Below are positions 1 through 9,559 of a stretch of 64,000 bases of DNA, piece after piece (within the stretch, counting starts at the first letter, position 1; each line of letters starts with the position of its first letter). The notes below the pieces were generated by a model, which was given only the letters and a program-made list of their open reading frames with translations, was not told the DNA's origin and made no database searches. This stretch comes from Knoxdaviesia capensis (taxonomy: Eukaryota > Ascomycota > Sordariomycetes > Microascales > Gondwanamycetaceae), in NCBI GenBank assembly GCA_001510575.1, contig LNGK01000006.1:863565-927564 (forward strand), written 5' to 3'. The position numbers and the translations under genes were made by a program.

Positions 1-2861
1 GCAAGGGCCAGGTCGGTCCACACCATCTTTGTGGGAAGCTGCACGTTTTGGGATTTCCTGCAACGTGCAGCAGCCGATGCAACTGTGGGTGGCACGAAGA
101 AGGAAGGCATAGCACGACAGAGCAAAGAACGAAGGACAGAGAAAAATTGGATATGGGCTCATGACCTTGAAAGTTCTTTGCCCGTCGGTCGTGACTGTCA
201 ACTTTGGGCCTCGTGCAGACAGACGTGTGTTCGTTCTTTCCCTCTCTCTCACCGTTTGTTTCTCGGCCTGCGCTGGTTGGGCGAATCACTGCGGTTTTAT
301 TCTGCGGAAGGCGCGCTCTTCAGACGTTCTCTGAAGGGAAGGTGTATCCTGAGTGATGCACTATCCTGCTATGTTGTGCACTTGCGGCTTGCTGTGCATC
401 TATGAGCGCTTGTTGTGGCTATGTTCACTTCACGTATGCCGGCACGTAGACGTAAGTATCTAATGGGCTCGAACAATTACTCCCGGTTTCAACCCACTCC
501 AACCGTCGTGAACCTGCAATATACTGTCTATTCTCCCTCTATCTTCTTCGTGATCATGATCAATATCCCATTATCGTGTGTGCTATATTCAATATCGCTT
601 TCTAGGTCCAAATCAGGCCGCTATACCCGCTGCAAAAATCCCAGGACAGGATGCCCTTGCCGATAATGGCTGGAAACCACGGTTTGTCTGCCGGACTTTT
701 GGGGCCTGGCAAACCACCGAAGCCCACGTTTGCTATCACGACCAGGAAAGCGGTGGAACATGTCACGATGCGGGACCCAGACCTGGTCCGCATGCAGTGG
801 CCCTTCTGTTGTGTGCAACCGTATAGAGGAGATATCGGGGCTCGTTCACCAAGAGTGTGGTGGAAGCTGTTCCGCTCTATGATGGTCCTGGCTTACTGAC
901 GTTGTGTGTGTATTTAAAACCCTTACACAAACAGAGACGGCCTCTTCGTCACACTCGATGACCGTCAAACGGACAATGACGCCACCGGAATCCTTTGAGA
1001 CGCTGACAGACAGCGTTGGCTTCACAATATGCTGAGCGGGTGTATCTAACTTGCTCTTCAAAGTATGTCTTCAATCCATGCTCAGTGGCGGTCAAACTGC
1101 CTCCCAGTGGAGAGGAAGAAGTGCCTGAAGTTCATACCGAAAGACGGACATAATGGGGGAAGCCCCAAGAAATCGTCAAGTGGACAATTGCACACACCCC
1201 CTCCCCACCCGTTGTTGGGGACTCTGGAACCTGGCTGTCAAGATCGTTCTGCGGCCAGTTGCTGGGCCGCATGAGTTTTCAGTGAGAATTAGCCGTTACA
1301 ACAGAAAATCCCTTTCTGTCCAAGACCTAACTCGCTATTAATTGCTTGCGATATTTCTCTTCAAGCAACGACCTTTGCTCCACGACGTATATCTCACGAC
1401 AATTACACGCCCACTATACGCTATGTGCCATATTACGGAAGAAAATCTATACCACAAACATCAGTTGACCATTGGCATCTTCAACGGGGTCCGGTATAGC
1501 CAACGAGTCGCCCAGATCTCCCAGAGCCCTTTTGACTGTGGAATTGCCGTGTCCTCAACAGCTTCCCGTACACGCTGCAGGCTTCATTACTTTACACACA
1601 GCTCGTATCTTATTTCTTTTTTCGTTTCTCTCCCTCGCGCCATTTCTCGATGCGGGTTGTCACACTAGAAGCTTGGTAGGAGCCTACCAGCAGCTGCGGT
1701 CTTGCATACACAGCACAGTACGTCGATGAGTGTCGATGTGGTGATGTGTAATCCCGACGTCTGTCTTTGATTGTCCCACGTTGCAAATGCCCAGCACGAC
1801 TCCTGACCACATTGCGCAGAAAGGACATGCAAAAAGGGACGTCGCACGCCTTATATTAACTGCATGCATGCATGCAGAGAAGCTGTACCCCAACAGCCGT
1901 CCTGCACAGCTGCAGCAACCAGTGTGTCAACATCCCATGACCTTTGTATACTGCCCTGCCGTGGATGGCTGGCTCCCCCAGCCCGGAAGATTGAGGACAA
2001 TCAGTAAATGGAATAATCTTCATATGCTCCTGTCCGATACTCTAATATACCATACTAATCAGCAATCAGTATGCTCATGGTTACGAGACTTTGCAGCGCC
2101 TTGTCTGAATGCCTTCAAGTGAAGCAGTGAAAGTCATTTCCTATACTATATAAGTGGCTCCGACGCCATCACCATTTCCGATCACACTTCGCATCTGAAG
2201 AAGAAGACAAAGAAACAAGGAGAAACACACCAACCTTCCTCGATATCCATATCCGACTTCCCTGACATATTTTGTCGATGCACTAAGTGGTCACTGAAAT
2301 TCTGGCTATTCCAAACCTAGTCATCTCTCCCAACACCCACCCGTTTTATCCTTACACGCCCCCCCCCCCTCGCCATCACACATTTAGTGTTCCATGAGTC
2401 CAGCAAATTTCTTCCACTTACACGGCCTACAATTTTTTCTTTCCTGCTGGCCTCACTCACTCCCCTGGACTGCCCACAATCATGTCGACCTAAAACCCGA
2501 AAAAGAAAGGAAAAAAACTCAAGCCTCCCATTCTTGATTTTCCACGACTGCCACAGGTGGAACCATTTAGTAAGTGGTTGCTGCTAGTCCCTCAACTGTC
2601 GTCACTATTTAAGCTTGTCACCCCCCTCGGTATAAGTGGGAGGGAAAAGAGAGAGAGAGAAGTGAAGCTCTGGTCTTTTCTCCTTCTTCTAGTGTGGATG
2701 TCTGTTGTTGTCGTCTTATCCTAATTCCTTTAAATTGTATCTTTCCTGTCTTGTGTGCCCGCCTTCCATCTCCTACTCCAAACATATAATAGATTGTTTC
2801 ATTTCACTTTCCTAATTCTCATCCTTCATAAATAATATCTCTTCCTCTTCCTTCTTTCACA
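1..2861. other. Intergenic region upstream of the aldolase
   Basis: No gene can be supported here. Open frames are short, start at arbitrary codons and show no domain or codon bias. The right-hand part looks like promoter and leader: a TATAAG-type box at 2147-2154, then a pyrimidine-rich stretch with a run of 13 C near 2360, a GA-rich run near 2650 and a CT-rich tract directly before the aldolase ATG. A GTAAGT at 2571-2576 could be the donor of an intron in the 5' leader, but I cannot fix an acceptor. Confidence 0.6.
2147..2154 (+). promoter_or_regulatory. Candidate TATA box for the aldolase gene
   Basis: TATATAAG lies about 710 nt upstream of the ATG and is followed by a purine-rich then pyrimidine-rich leader. 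The distance implies a long 5' leader or a leader intron. This is a motif match only; a second TATAAG at about 2631 is an alternative. Confidence 0.25.
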
Positions 2862-3836
2862 ATGGCGACCAACGGCTCTAATGGCGCCCATGCGCGCCGT
2901 CCTCTTCCGTGCGGCATCTATGCTCCGACCATGACCTTCTTCGATCCCGAGACCGAGGACTTGGATATTGCCACCATCAAGAAGCATGCCGTGCGTCTGG
3001 CCAAGGATGGTTTGGTGGGCATTGTCACCATGGGATCCAACGGTGAGGCTGCCCACTGCACACGCGAGGAAAAGCTCGCCGTTACCCAGGCCACCCGTGA
3101 GGCTCTGGACGATGCTGGTTTCACCGACTTCCCCATCATCATCGGTGCTACCGAGGGCAGTGTCCGGGGCACCATTGAGCTGTGCAAGATGGCCAAGGTT
3201 GTCGGCGCCGACTACTGCCTGATCCTCCCTCCGTCGTACTTCCGTGCCCAGATGGACGACACCGCCATTGCCGACTACTTCACCGGCGTGGCCGACGAGA
3301 GCCCGCTGCCGCTGATCCTGTACAACTACCCGGGTGCCGTGTCCGGCATCGACATGACCAGTGACATGCTCATCAAGCTGGCCAAGCACCCCAACATCAT
3401 CGGCACCAAGTTCACCTGCGGCAGCACCGGCAAGCTGACTCGCGTGGCCCTCGCCACCAACGCCAAGACCCCCGAGTCCGAGGGCTCGGGATACATGGCC
3501 TTTGGCGGCATCTGCGACTTCACCGTGCAGACCCTGGTGTCGGGCGGCAGCGGCATCATTGCCGGTGGCGCCAATGTGATGCCCAAGGTGTGTGTGCGGG
3601 TGTGGAACCTGTACTCGGAAGGGAAGATTGCCGAGGCCATTGCCCTGCAGAAGCTGCTGAGCCGCGCCGATTGGTTTCTCACCCGCGCGGCCATTGCTGG
3701 CACCAAGCAGGCCATCCAGGCGAACTTTGGCTACGGCGGCTTCCCCAGACGGCCGCTGCAGCGTATCAGTGAGGCGAGCATTGCGGATATCTCGGCGGGC
3801 ATCAAGGAGGCCATGGACATTGAGAAGTCGCTGTAA
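2862..3836 (+). CDS. DHDPS-family aldolase (2-keto-3-deoxy sugar acid / 4-hydroxy-2-oxoglutarate type)
   Basis: Intronless 324-residue class I aldolase of the DapA/DHDPS (TIM barrel) family, about the usual length. Visible motifs are GSNGE at residues 58-62 (the substrate carboxylate loop, GTTGE in bacterial DHDPS), LYNYPG with the catalytic Tyr at 154, and GTKFTCG with the Schiff-base Lys at 183. Fungal members of this type cleave 2-keto-3-deoxy-L-galactonate in D-galacturonate breakdown (GaaC/LgaC) or related 2-keto acids to pyruvate plus an aldehyde; lysine-pathway DHDPS is not expected, because fungi make lysine by the aminoadipate route. No signal peptide is seen, so it is probably cytosolic. 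The ATG has a good context (CACAATGGC) after a CT-rich leader. Third codon positions are strongly G/C. The exact substrate cannot be told from sequence. Confidence 0.93.
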   Translation: MATNGSNGAHARRPLPCGIYAPTMTFFDPETEDLDIATIKKHAVRLAKDGLVGIVTMGSNGEAAHCTREEKLAVTQATREALDDAGFTDFPIIIGATEGSVRGTIELCKMAKVVGADYCLILPPSYFRAQMDDTAIADYFTGVADESPLPLILYNYPGAVSGIDMTSDMLIKLAKHPNIIGTKFTCGSTGKLTRVALATNAKTPESEGSGYMAFGGICDFTVQTLVSGGSGIIAGGANVMPKVCVRVWNLYSEGKIAEAIALQKLLSRADWFLTRAAIAGTKQAIQANFGYGGFPRRPLQRISEASIADISAGIKEAMDIEKSL

Positions 3837-4431
3837 ACTTGATGTTCCTTCCGCTCACCCCTCCGCCCACATCTAAAGATGGTGTCATTCCACTTACTAC
3901 GTCTCACATGACCGTTTCTGTTTATCTCCGGGGTGTTTTATCTGGCATTACATAGTTTTTTTTTTTTGGTTCATCATAAAGTTTCGCAGAAGGAGTTAAT
4001 ATATTGGTTGCATTCTTTTCAAGCGTTACATTGATGGCAACACGCTTGTTTTTATCTTGGACATCAACTGGCTGGGCGGATGGTCGGGCGGGCGACCGAG
4101 TCAGCAACATCGGATGTAGCATCCGGACCTGCCTGCCATATCTGCAGTTAGCTGTATCGAGGTTCACGTGAGTACTGCGTGATAGAGGAAGGAACCGAAG
4201 AGATGTGCCCGAGCACTAAGGACCCGTGCATGATAGTCTGTGTCGGCAGGTACCTCGGTAGGTACCTCGGTGTGTATCTAGCCGGCCGCCATATTGCAGA
4301 GAACCGTGGCATACATAAGAATGAGCAGTTCAGCACCTTTCCAGTATATGGTCTATGCACACCTCATATACGACACCCTTCTGACCCACAGGGAGGCCAC
4401 GGCCCACCTCCAACCCTACAAGAACAGTACT
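3837..4431. other. Convergent intergenic region, aldolase / FAD oxidoreductase
   Basis: These are the 3' ends of two convergent genes. It holds a T-run near 3958-3968 and a short tandem repeat of AGGTACCTCGGT (two copies, about 4248-4271) that is itself built on the palindrome AGGTACCT. No gene is seen. Confidence 0.6.
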
Positions 4432-6033
4432 CTACACCCCCCAGTTCTGCGGATTCATGTCCTGGATATCCAAACTGGTAGTCTTCCCGCCACCCAGAAC
4501 ATACTCCGCCATCAACAGCCCCGTCGCCGGCGAGTTCTGGATGCCCCAGCACGTGTGGCCCGCGGCAACCCACAGCCCCGGGACGGTGGTGGGGCCGATC
4601 ATCGGGCCCTGCTCGGCGCCGTGCTGCTTGTGCACGGGCAAGTGGCAGGCCTGGCGGGCTTTCACGCGCGCGCTGCGCAGCGCGGGGCTGATGGCGGTGG
4701 TGTAGGCGATGATGTCGTTGCAGACGGCGTCGTCTGGGATGACCTTGTGGGCGGGGGGCGGGACAGTGGAGACGGCTTCGCCGTCGCCTGTGGATCACCA
4801 GCCAGAGGTTCGGGTTGGTGTTAGTGTTAGTGCGTGACGAGGACAATGAAGAGAAAACATAGGGTTTAGGATGGTGCACCGGGTATTTAGAGAGGAACAA
4901 GGAAAGAAACAGACGTACCACATGCGTACACCTCGTTGAAAGGCCGCGCGTAGATCTCTGGGTTGACCTGGCCGTAGTGGCGGCGGCGCTGGCCCGACCC
5001 CGCGCGGTGCGGGGGCACCCAGTCGCGCGGCAGCGAGATCTCGGTGAACAGGGCGAACGGGGTCACGGCCGCCTCGAAGACGACGCTGTGCGCCAGCACG
5101 CTCTTGATGTGGGCGTTGTGCAGCAGGGTGCTGGTCCACGGGCCGGCGCACACAATGACGTCGCTGATGCCGCTGATGGTGTGCTCGGCCGCCGCAGCCT
5201 GCTCGCCGTCGGAGGTGGCGCGGCCGCGGTATGTGAGGGACAGTAGCTGGCCCGGGGGGGTTGTGGGGTGGGTGATCTTCTGCACATCGGCGTTGCAGAG
5301 GACTTCGACGCCAGCTTCCACCGCCAGGTCCGCCATGCGGTGTGTGAAGTGCCGGGGGTGCACCTGGGCGGTGCGTTCGCGCCCGGGGGCCGCCATCGGC
5401 GAGTAGCCCTTCAGGAACTCGTTGTCCAGCCAATCGAGACTCTCGGGGACTCCCTTCACCACCGGCGCCGACCACGCCCCGCTCTGCGGATCAACTTTCG
5501 GCAACGGCCGCCACGGCGCCGGCTCTTCCACCCCGCCGCCGCCGTCGCCAGGAGCATCCACCGCGCGGAAGCGCTCTGCCGTGGCCGCGACGTCCGCCGC
5601 CACGCGCGCCATATGCGCCGGCGACACTTTGAGCTGCACCTCGCCGCACTGCAGGTCGCGGTACCCCCAGGCGTCAGCGCCGGAGTGCTGGCGCGCGAGC
5701 TGCTCGTGCAGCTGGAATGAGAGCTTGGCGAGGTTGGCGGGGTAGGCCCATTGCGCGAGCAGGCCGCCGGCTTTTCCTGACGCGCCGGGGGCGAGGTGGG
5801 GCGCGGCTTCGAGGAGGAGGATGCGGTGGGTTGCGGACGTGTAGGAGGTGTGCCGGGTTAGGTAGTATGCGGTGCAGGCGCCGATTACGCCGCCGCCTGG
5901 GGGTTGGAGTTGGGGTTCGGGGTTAGCGGGTGTGGGCTGCAAAGCTGATAGTGAAGCCTTGAGAAACTGGGGTTGGGAGAGGCCTGGTCTTACCTATGAT
6001 AACGATGAGCTTCTTGGGTGGTGAGTCTGACAT
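4432..6033 (-). CDS. FAD-dependent oxidoreductase, DAO superfamily (Tda3-like)
   Basis: Three exons on the minus strand: 6033-5994, 5896-4919 and 4787-4432; introns of 97 and 131 nt with GTAAGA...CAG and GTACGT...CAG ends. The joined frame gives 457 residues. Splicing exon 1 to exon 2 restores a Rossmann dinucleotide-binding motif, IIGGGVIG (GxGxxG at residues 14-19), which is broken in the unspliced reading and is the main reason for this start. A conserved LLLEA (ribose-binding Glu) follows, and near the C-terminus GHTCWGIQNSPATG, the second FAD contact of the D-amino-acid-oxidase fold. Family members include yeast Tda3, a putative oxidoreductase linked to endosome-to-Golgi traffic; the substrate is unknown. 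No membrane segment or signal peptide is visible. The gene is divergent from the glutathione peroxidase gene. Confidence 0.88.
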
Positions 6034-6124
6034 TGCGACTTCGTCCCTGACCAACAGGTGCACAGGAGGGGTATAAGATAGTCAGTCGTATGCCAGGTGG
6101 CGTGCTAGGTGGTGTGCGGGGGAT

Positions 6125-6131
6125 TATATAA
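6125..6131 (-). promoter_or_regulatory. TATA-like box of the FAD oxidoreductase gene
   Basis: TATATAA lies 92 nt upstream of the minus-strand ATG at 6033, a normal promoter distance. Inferred from motif and position only. Confidence 0.35.
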
Positions 6132-6637
6132 AGATAGCAGGTTTAGGTTCCGAGAGTCCAAGAACCGGAAAAATTGCGTCTAGTTCGCAGTTTAGCTGTA
6201 CTAGCAGTGCATCTGTCAGGTGAAGACGAGAGCACCAAGGCGGGGCCGTGAGAGGCGAGGACCTGTAGGGTTAGGTATCGATAAAGCTCCTTCCTTATCG
6301 CTTATCAGTCCAGAGAATACAATCGTTTGCGGATAGATGGGGGGCTCTGAATTAGGGTTCGCCGGGTTGCGTCACTCGGCCGCCAAATCTCGACTCCAGG
6401 GTCCTTTTTCCTTTTTCTCACTTACTTTTCTCCCCCTTCACCTGTTATGTCCGTCCGTTTTGTGTTTGGTGGCGTACCCCCGAGCCTCGGCCATTTCCAG
6501 AGGCTTGCACATGTCGCCGTTGGGCTGACTCGGGGAAACTGGAGGCCCGTCGGTCGGCCAGAAGCAACAGGCCGGTGCTTTTATTTGTCCCAACGTCGGC
6601 CGGCAAGACTCTCCAATCGGGGACCACAATTCTCGGT

Positions 6638-6644
6638 TGACTCA
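6638..6644. promoter_or_regulatory. AP-1/Gcn4-type TGACTCA site
   Basis: A single exact TGACTCA heptamer about 1.25 kb upstream of the peroxidase ATG. AP-1-type factors (Yap1/NapA) control fungal antioxidant genes, so the position is suggestive, but one 7-mer in 1.8 kb is weak evidence. Confidence 0.2.
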
Positions 6645-7888
6645 ACATTTGAGCAGTACCCATGGATTCGGATTTAACATTGCGATATACCAAAAAAAAA
6701 AAGTTGTAAGGACTAAAAGCAGGTAGTTTAGTAGCGATGGCGTTGCAAGCCGAATTGCAACTGTCGCGGGCACCCCCATTCAACGAATTCCAAATACTTC
6801 GTGGGGAATGTTCTACGGTGGCGGCACATGCAGCAATAAACTGGGGCGGCTGTTGGGTCTTGGAGAATCACCGACGACAGCGTATTCTCCTCTGGTACAA
6901 GCTGGTGAAAGATACATCTCCGCGCTTGCCTGTGTAGGTACGAGATGGATACCTGCCGTTTGTCAAGCTTCGTACTCGTATTCTGGTCGAATATCGGCTT
7001 CCAGATGGTTCTGTCCGAGAAGTGGGCAGCGGCGCAAAACAGGGTCGGGAAGGCGCGTCTGGAACGTGAAACCCAGTGGGTTGATGATCGCCGCGTCCCT
7101 TCCCGGACCACCACCCACCAGCAGTCATTGAGAGCTCTGGAGCTACGTCCTTAGTCAAGCTACCACGAGCGGGAAAAGGCGTCATTCATAGCAGGTTTTG
7201 TCAGCACGCGGCGACTGTGACGAAACGAGGCAATTCGCCGGTGCGTGTATCATCCCACAGGCCTCTGTCCGTCTTTCCCTCTCTCCCTGATCTGCCCCTT
7301 CCCAATCGGAGTTTCGATCGACACCGTTGAGACCACCAGCTCCTTCCTCTGCAGAAAAAAAACAGCTCTTTCCCACCACACGGACAACCACGTCCCACTT
7401 CCCCACCCGCTCACACCAAACCACCCGCCACATGCTTCTCTTTGTTTCTTCATCGCTCCTTCTGTTGGGCAAACTCTGATATGCCGACGGGCGCCCCGCA
7501 AAAAAGACTCGGAGGAAGTCTAGTCCTTACTACCACAATGCTCAAGTTTGCAGGTGAAACTGGATCATCACTGCCAACCAGCCGTTTGACACCTCTTGCC
7601 TTCTCCTCTCCGGCGGTCCCTGCTGACTGTTCATTCCGGCCGATTCCATCGCTATCGCCATATATCTTCCATCGTCGCCCCCAAAAGCTGCGGATTCCAC
7701 CACCCCCTCATCTTTTCTCCCCTCTCCGGTTTTTCTCGTCCGCTTCATTTCTGCTGTGCAACTATCACCACCATATTTTCCCTTCCATTCGATCCGATTT
7801 TCCACCTTGGCCACTCTCTGTGCCCTTTGTTTATCGATCTACTCCTGCGTCAATAAAGCATTACTCGTCCTCACCCCAGAATCCAACC

Positions 7889-8640
7889 ATGGCTTCGTTC
7901 TACGATTTTAAGCCCCTTAACAGTGAGTTTATATCTGACGTCAGCCTTGATGCTCTCGGCAGGGCCGAACTGCCCGTTTGTTTTTTATTTAAATTTATTT
8001 ATTTTTCAAAACAAATCACACATACGGACCAGTGTCAGCACAATCTGATTCAATCAAGGCTTTCTCTCCAACTTAACCTTATAATAGACTGCTGCAGTAG
8101 TGTGTCTTCACGCTGGCTGAACGTTTTGACTAACCACCTGCATCTGTTTCACATCCATCTCCAGAGTCCGGCAAGGAGGTGGATCTTGCCGACTACAAAG
8201 GAAAGGTTGTTCTCATTGTGAACACGGCGTCTAAGTGCGGCTTCACCCCCCAGTATGCCGGCCTTGAGACTCTGTACACCTCGCTGAAGGAGAAGTACGG
8301 CGACGACTTTGTCATCCTCGGATTCCCGTGCAACCAGTTCGGCTCGCAGGAGCCCGGCACCGACGACGAAATCCAGTCGTTCTGCCAGGTCAACTACGGC
8401 GTGTCGTTCCCCATCATGAAGAAGATCGACGTCAACGGCGACGAGGCCGACCCGCTGTTCGTGTGGCTGAAGGAGCAGAAGCCCGGTCTGCTTGGCCTCA
8501 AGCGCATCAAGTGGAACTTTGAGAAGTTCCTCGTCGGCCGCGATGGTCTTGTCAAGGACCGCTGGGCGTCTACTACCAAGCCCGAGGCTCTGGAGAAGCC
8601 CATTGTCGACGAGCTCGAGAAGAAGGTGGCAGCGGTATAG
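7889..8640 (+). CDS. Glutathione-peroxidase-like thiol peroxidase (Gpx3/Hyr1 type)
   Basis: Two exons, 7889-7922 and 8165-8640, with a 242-nt intron (GTGAGT...CAG), give 169 residues. The junction codon becomes Lys12, and the N-terminus MASFYDFKPLN is typical of fungal members; starting at 8179 would lose the first strand. The peroxidatic Cys36 sits in NTASKCGF (Cys, not selenocysteine). Gln69 (FPCNQFG) and the Trp-Asn of IKWNFEKF complete the catalytic set, and Cys85 in QSFCQVNYG is the expected resolving Cys. By family knowledge such enzymes are reduced by thioredoxin and in yeast relay peroxide signals to Yap1. No targeting peptide is seen. A retroelement is inserted only 532 bp past the stop codon. 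Confidence 0.93.
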
Positions 8641-9167
8641 ATGCCTTCAGATGAAGCACGATCTTTGCATTCCTTTTCTTTGATCATATGCGGAGTTGAA
8701 ACAGACACAAATCGTCCTTTGTCTTCTCTTTGCATACACCACCATCGATATGGCGGTTGTCGCTAGATTTCGTCCATCTCATCATCACCATCATCACCAT
8801 CATCACCATCCCCAGAATCGAACACGACTTTTACGCTTTTGATAAGACCGAGCTTATCAATTTGAGAACACGCCACTCGGCTGTGACCGGACGCGCAGTT
8901 CCTGTGGCCATTCGGGCCCGGACGCGCATTTACAATCCTTGGAACAATATCATACTCAGGCAGTTTGGAAGGATATATTTGCCTGACAGGAGGTTTCGGC
9001 CTGCCTCGTCGACCTTTTTTCTCCTAGCTCACGTTAGTAGCAGAACTTATCTCGCTATATATTCAGCAGTGTGTACAGACTTTCGTTCTCTTGTTGGCCT
9101 GGTGATTGTATGCCAGTGAACTTCATGTGCTCCTGACTCCTCGTTTCTTGTTTGATATCTTCATTCC
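8641..9167. other. 3' flank of the peroxidase gene up to the retroelement
   Basis: No gene is seen. It contains the peroxidase 3' UTR, an ATCATCACC microsatellite at 8781-8810 and, at its end, the unique sequence into which the copia element inserted. Base composition is still that of the gene island. Confidence 0.6.
8781..8810. repeat. (ATCATCACC)3 microsatellite
   Basis: Three tandem 9-bp units in the probable 3' UTR of the peroxidase gene. Confidence 0.85.
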
Positions 9168-9172
9168 ATCAC
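9168..9172. repeat. Target-site duplication ATCAC, left copy
   Basis: ATCAC directly precedes the left copia LTR and recurs directly after the right LTR at 24636-24640. Five bp is the usual duplication for Ty1/copia integrases. Confidence 0.9.
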
Positions 9173-9361
9173 TGTTGCTTGGGATGATGACGGAAGATGA
9201 ATAAGTTGATGGAATTGAACTTAGGAATTGAGTAAAAAGTTAGATGTAAGAGGAAGAAATGGGCTAGACTAGAAATGGACAGAAGTCTAGCATTTATAGG
9301 CTAGCCAGAACTAGGCTTTAGCCTAGGTCACGTGATCCACGTATTTCCGTCCTTCCTCACA
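9173..9361 (-). repeat. Left copia LTR (3' LTR of the element)
   Basis: 189 bp, gap-free match to 24447-24635. The outer part keeps its G residues; the inner part (from about 9293) shows C-to-T at five CpA sites relative to the right copy. An E-box palindrome TCACGTGA at 9328-9335 is intact. Confidence 0.92.
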
Positions 9362-9402
9362 CGCCCCTCGGACGCAAATACGTTTATTATACGCCCCTCG
9401 GA
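9362..9402 (-). other. Duplicated polypurine tract of the copia element
   Basis: Two copies of CGCCCCTCGG (minus strand CCGAGGGGCG), about 30 bp apart, lie directly inside the LTR. In minus orientation they sit just 5' of the 3' LTR, where the plus-strand primer (polypurine tract) belongs. The second copy could be an upstream auxiliary tract. Confidence 0.6.
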
Positions 9403-9559
9403 ACAAATAATATAGGAATACTATCATTAAGAAAAAAAAACTTTAGCATAGGAAGAAAATCTCATTAAAAAAAAACTTTAGTATAGGAAGCGTAGGAAAA
9501 GAAAATATATAAAAACCTAAAAACCTTTAGAAAGGAAAAAAAAAACGTATCTTATTTTA

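Larger units (their letters stand above)
6034..7888. other. Divergent intergenic region, FAD oxidoreductase / glutathione peroxidase
   Basis: About 1.85 kb without a supported gene. It serves as promoter for both divergent genes. Two TAGGGTT motifs lie at 6266 and 6353. A CCAAT at 6613-6617 and a perfect TGACTCA at 6638-6644 could be HAP-complex and AP-1/Gcn4-type sites. From about 7250 to the peroxidase ATG the plus strand is very pyrimidine-rich, as in many fungal 5' leaders. Confidence 0.6.

Noticed and set aside
2826..3389. 187-codon minus-strand frame over the aldolase
   Set aside because: It is an antisense shadow of a G/C-ending codon pattern, without a domain.
5897..5942. FAD oxidoreductase start at 5942 (MQPTPANPEP)
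   Set aside because: It lies in intron 1 and lacks the hydrophobic strand before GGGVIG; splicing from the ATG at 6033 supplies it with correct GT-AG ends and phase.
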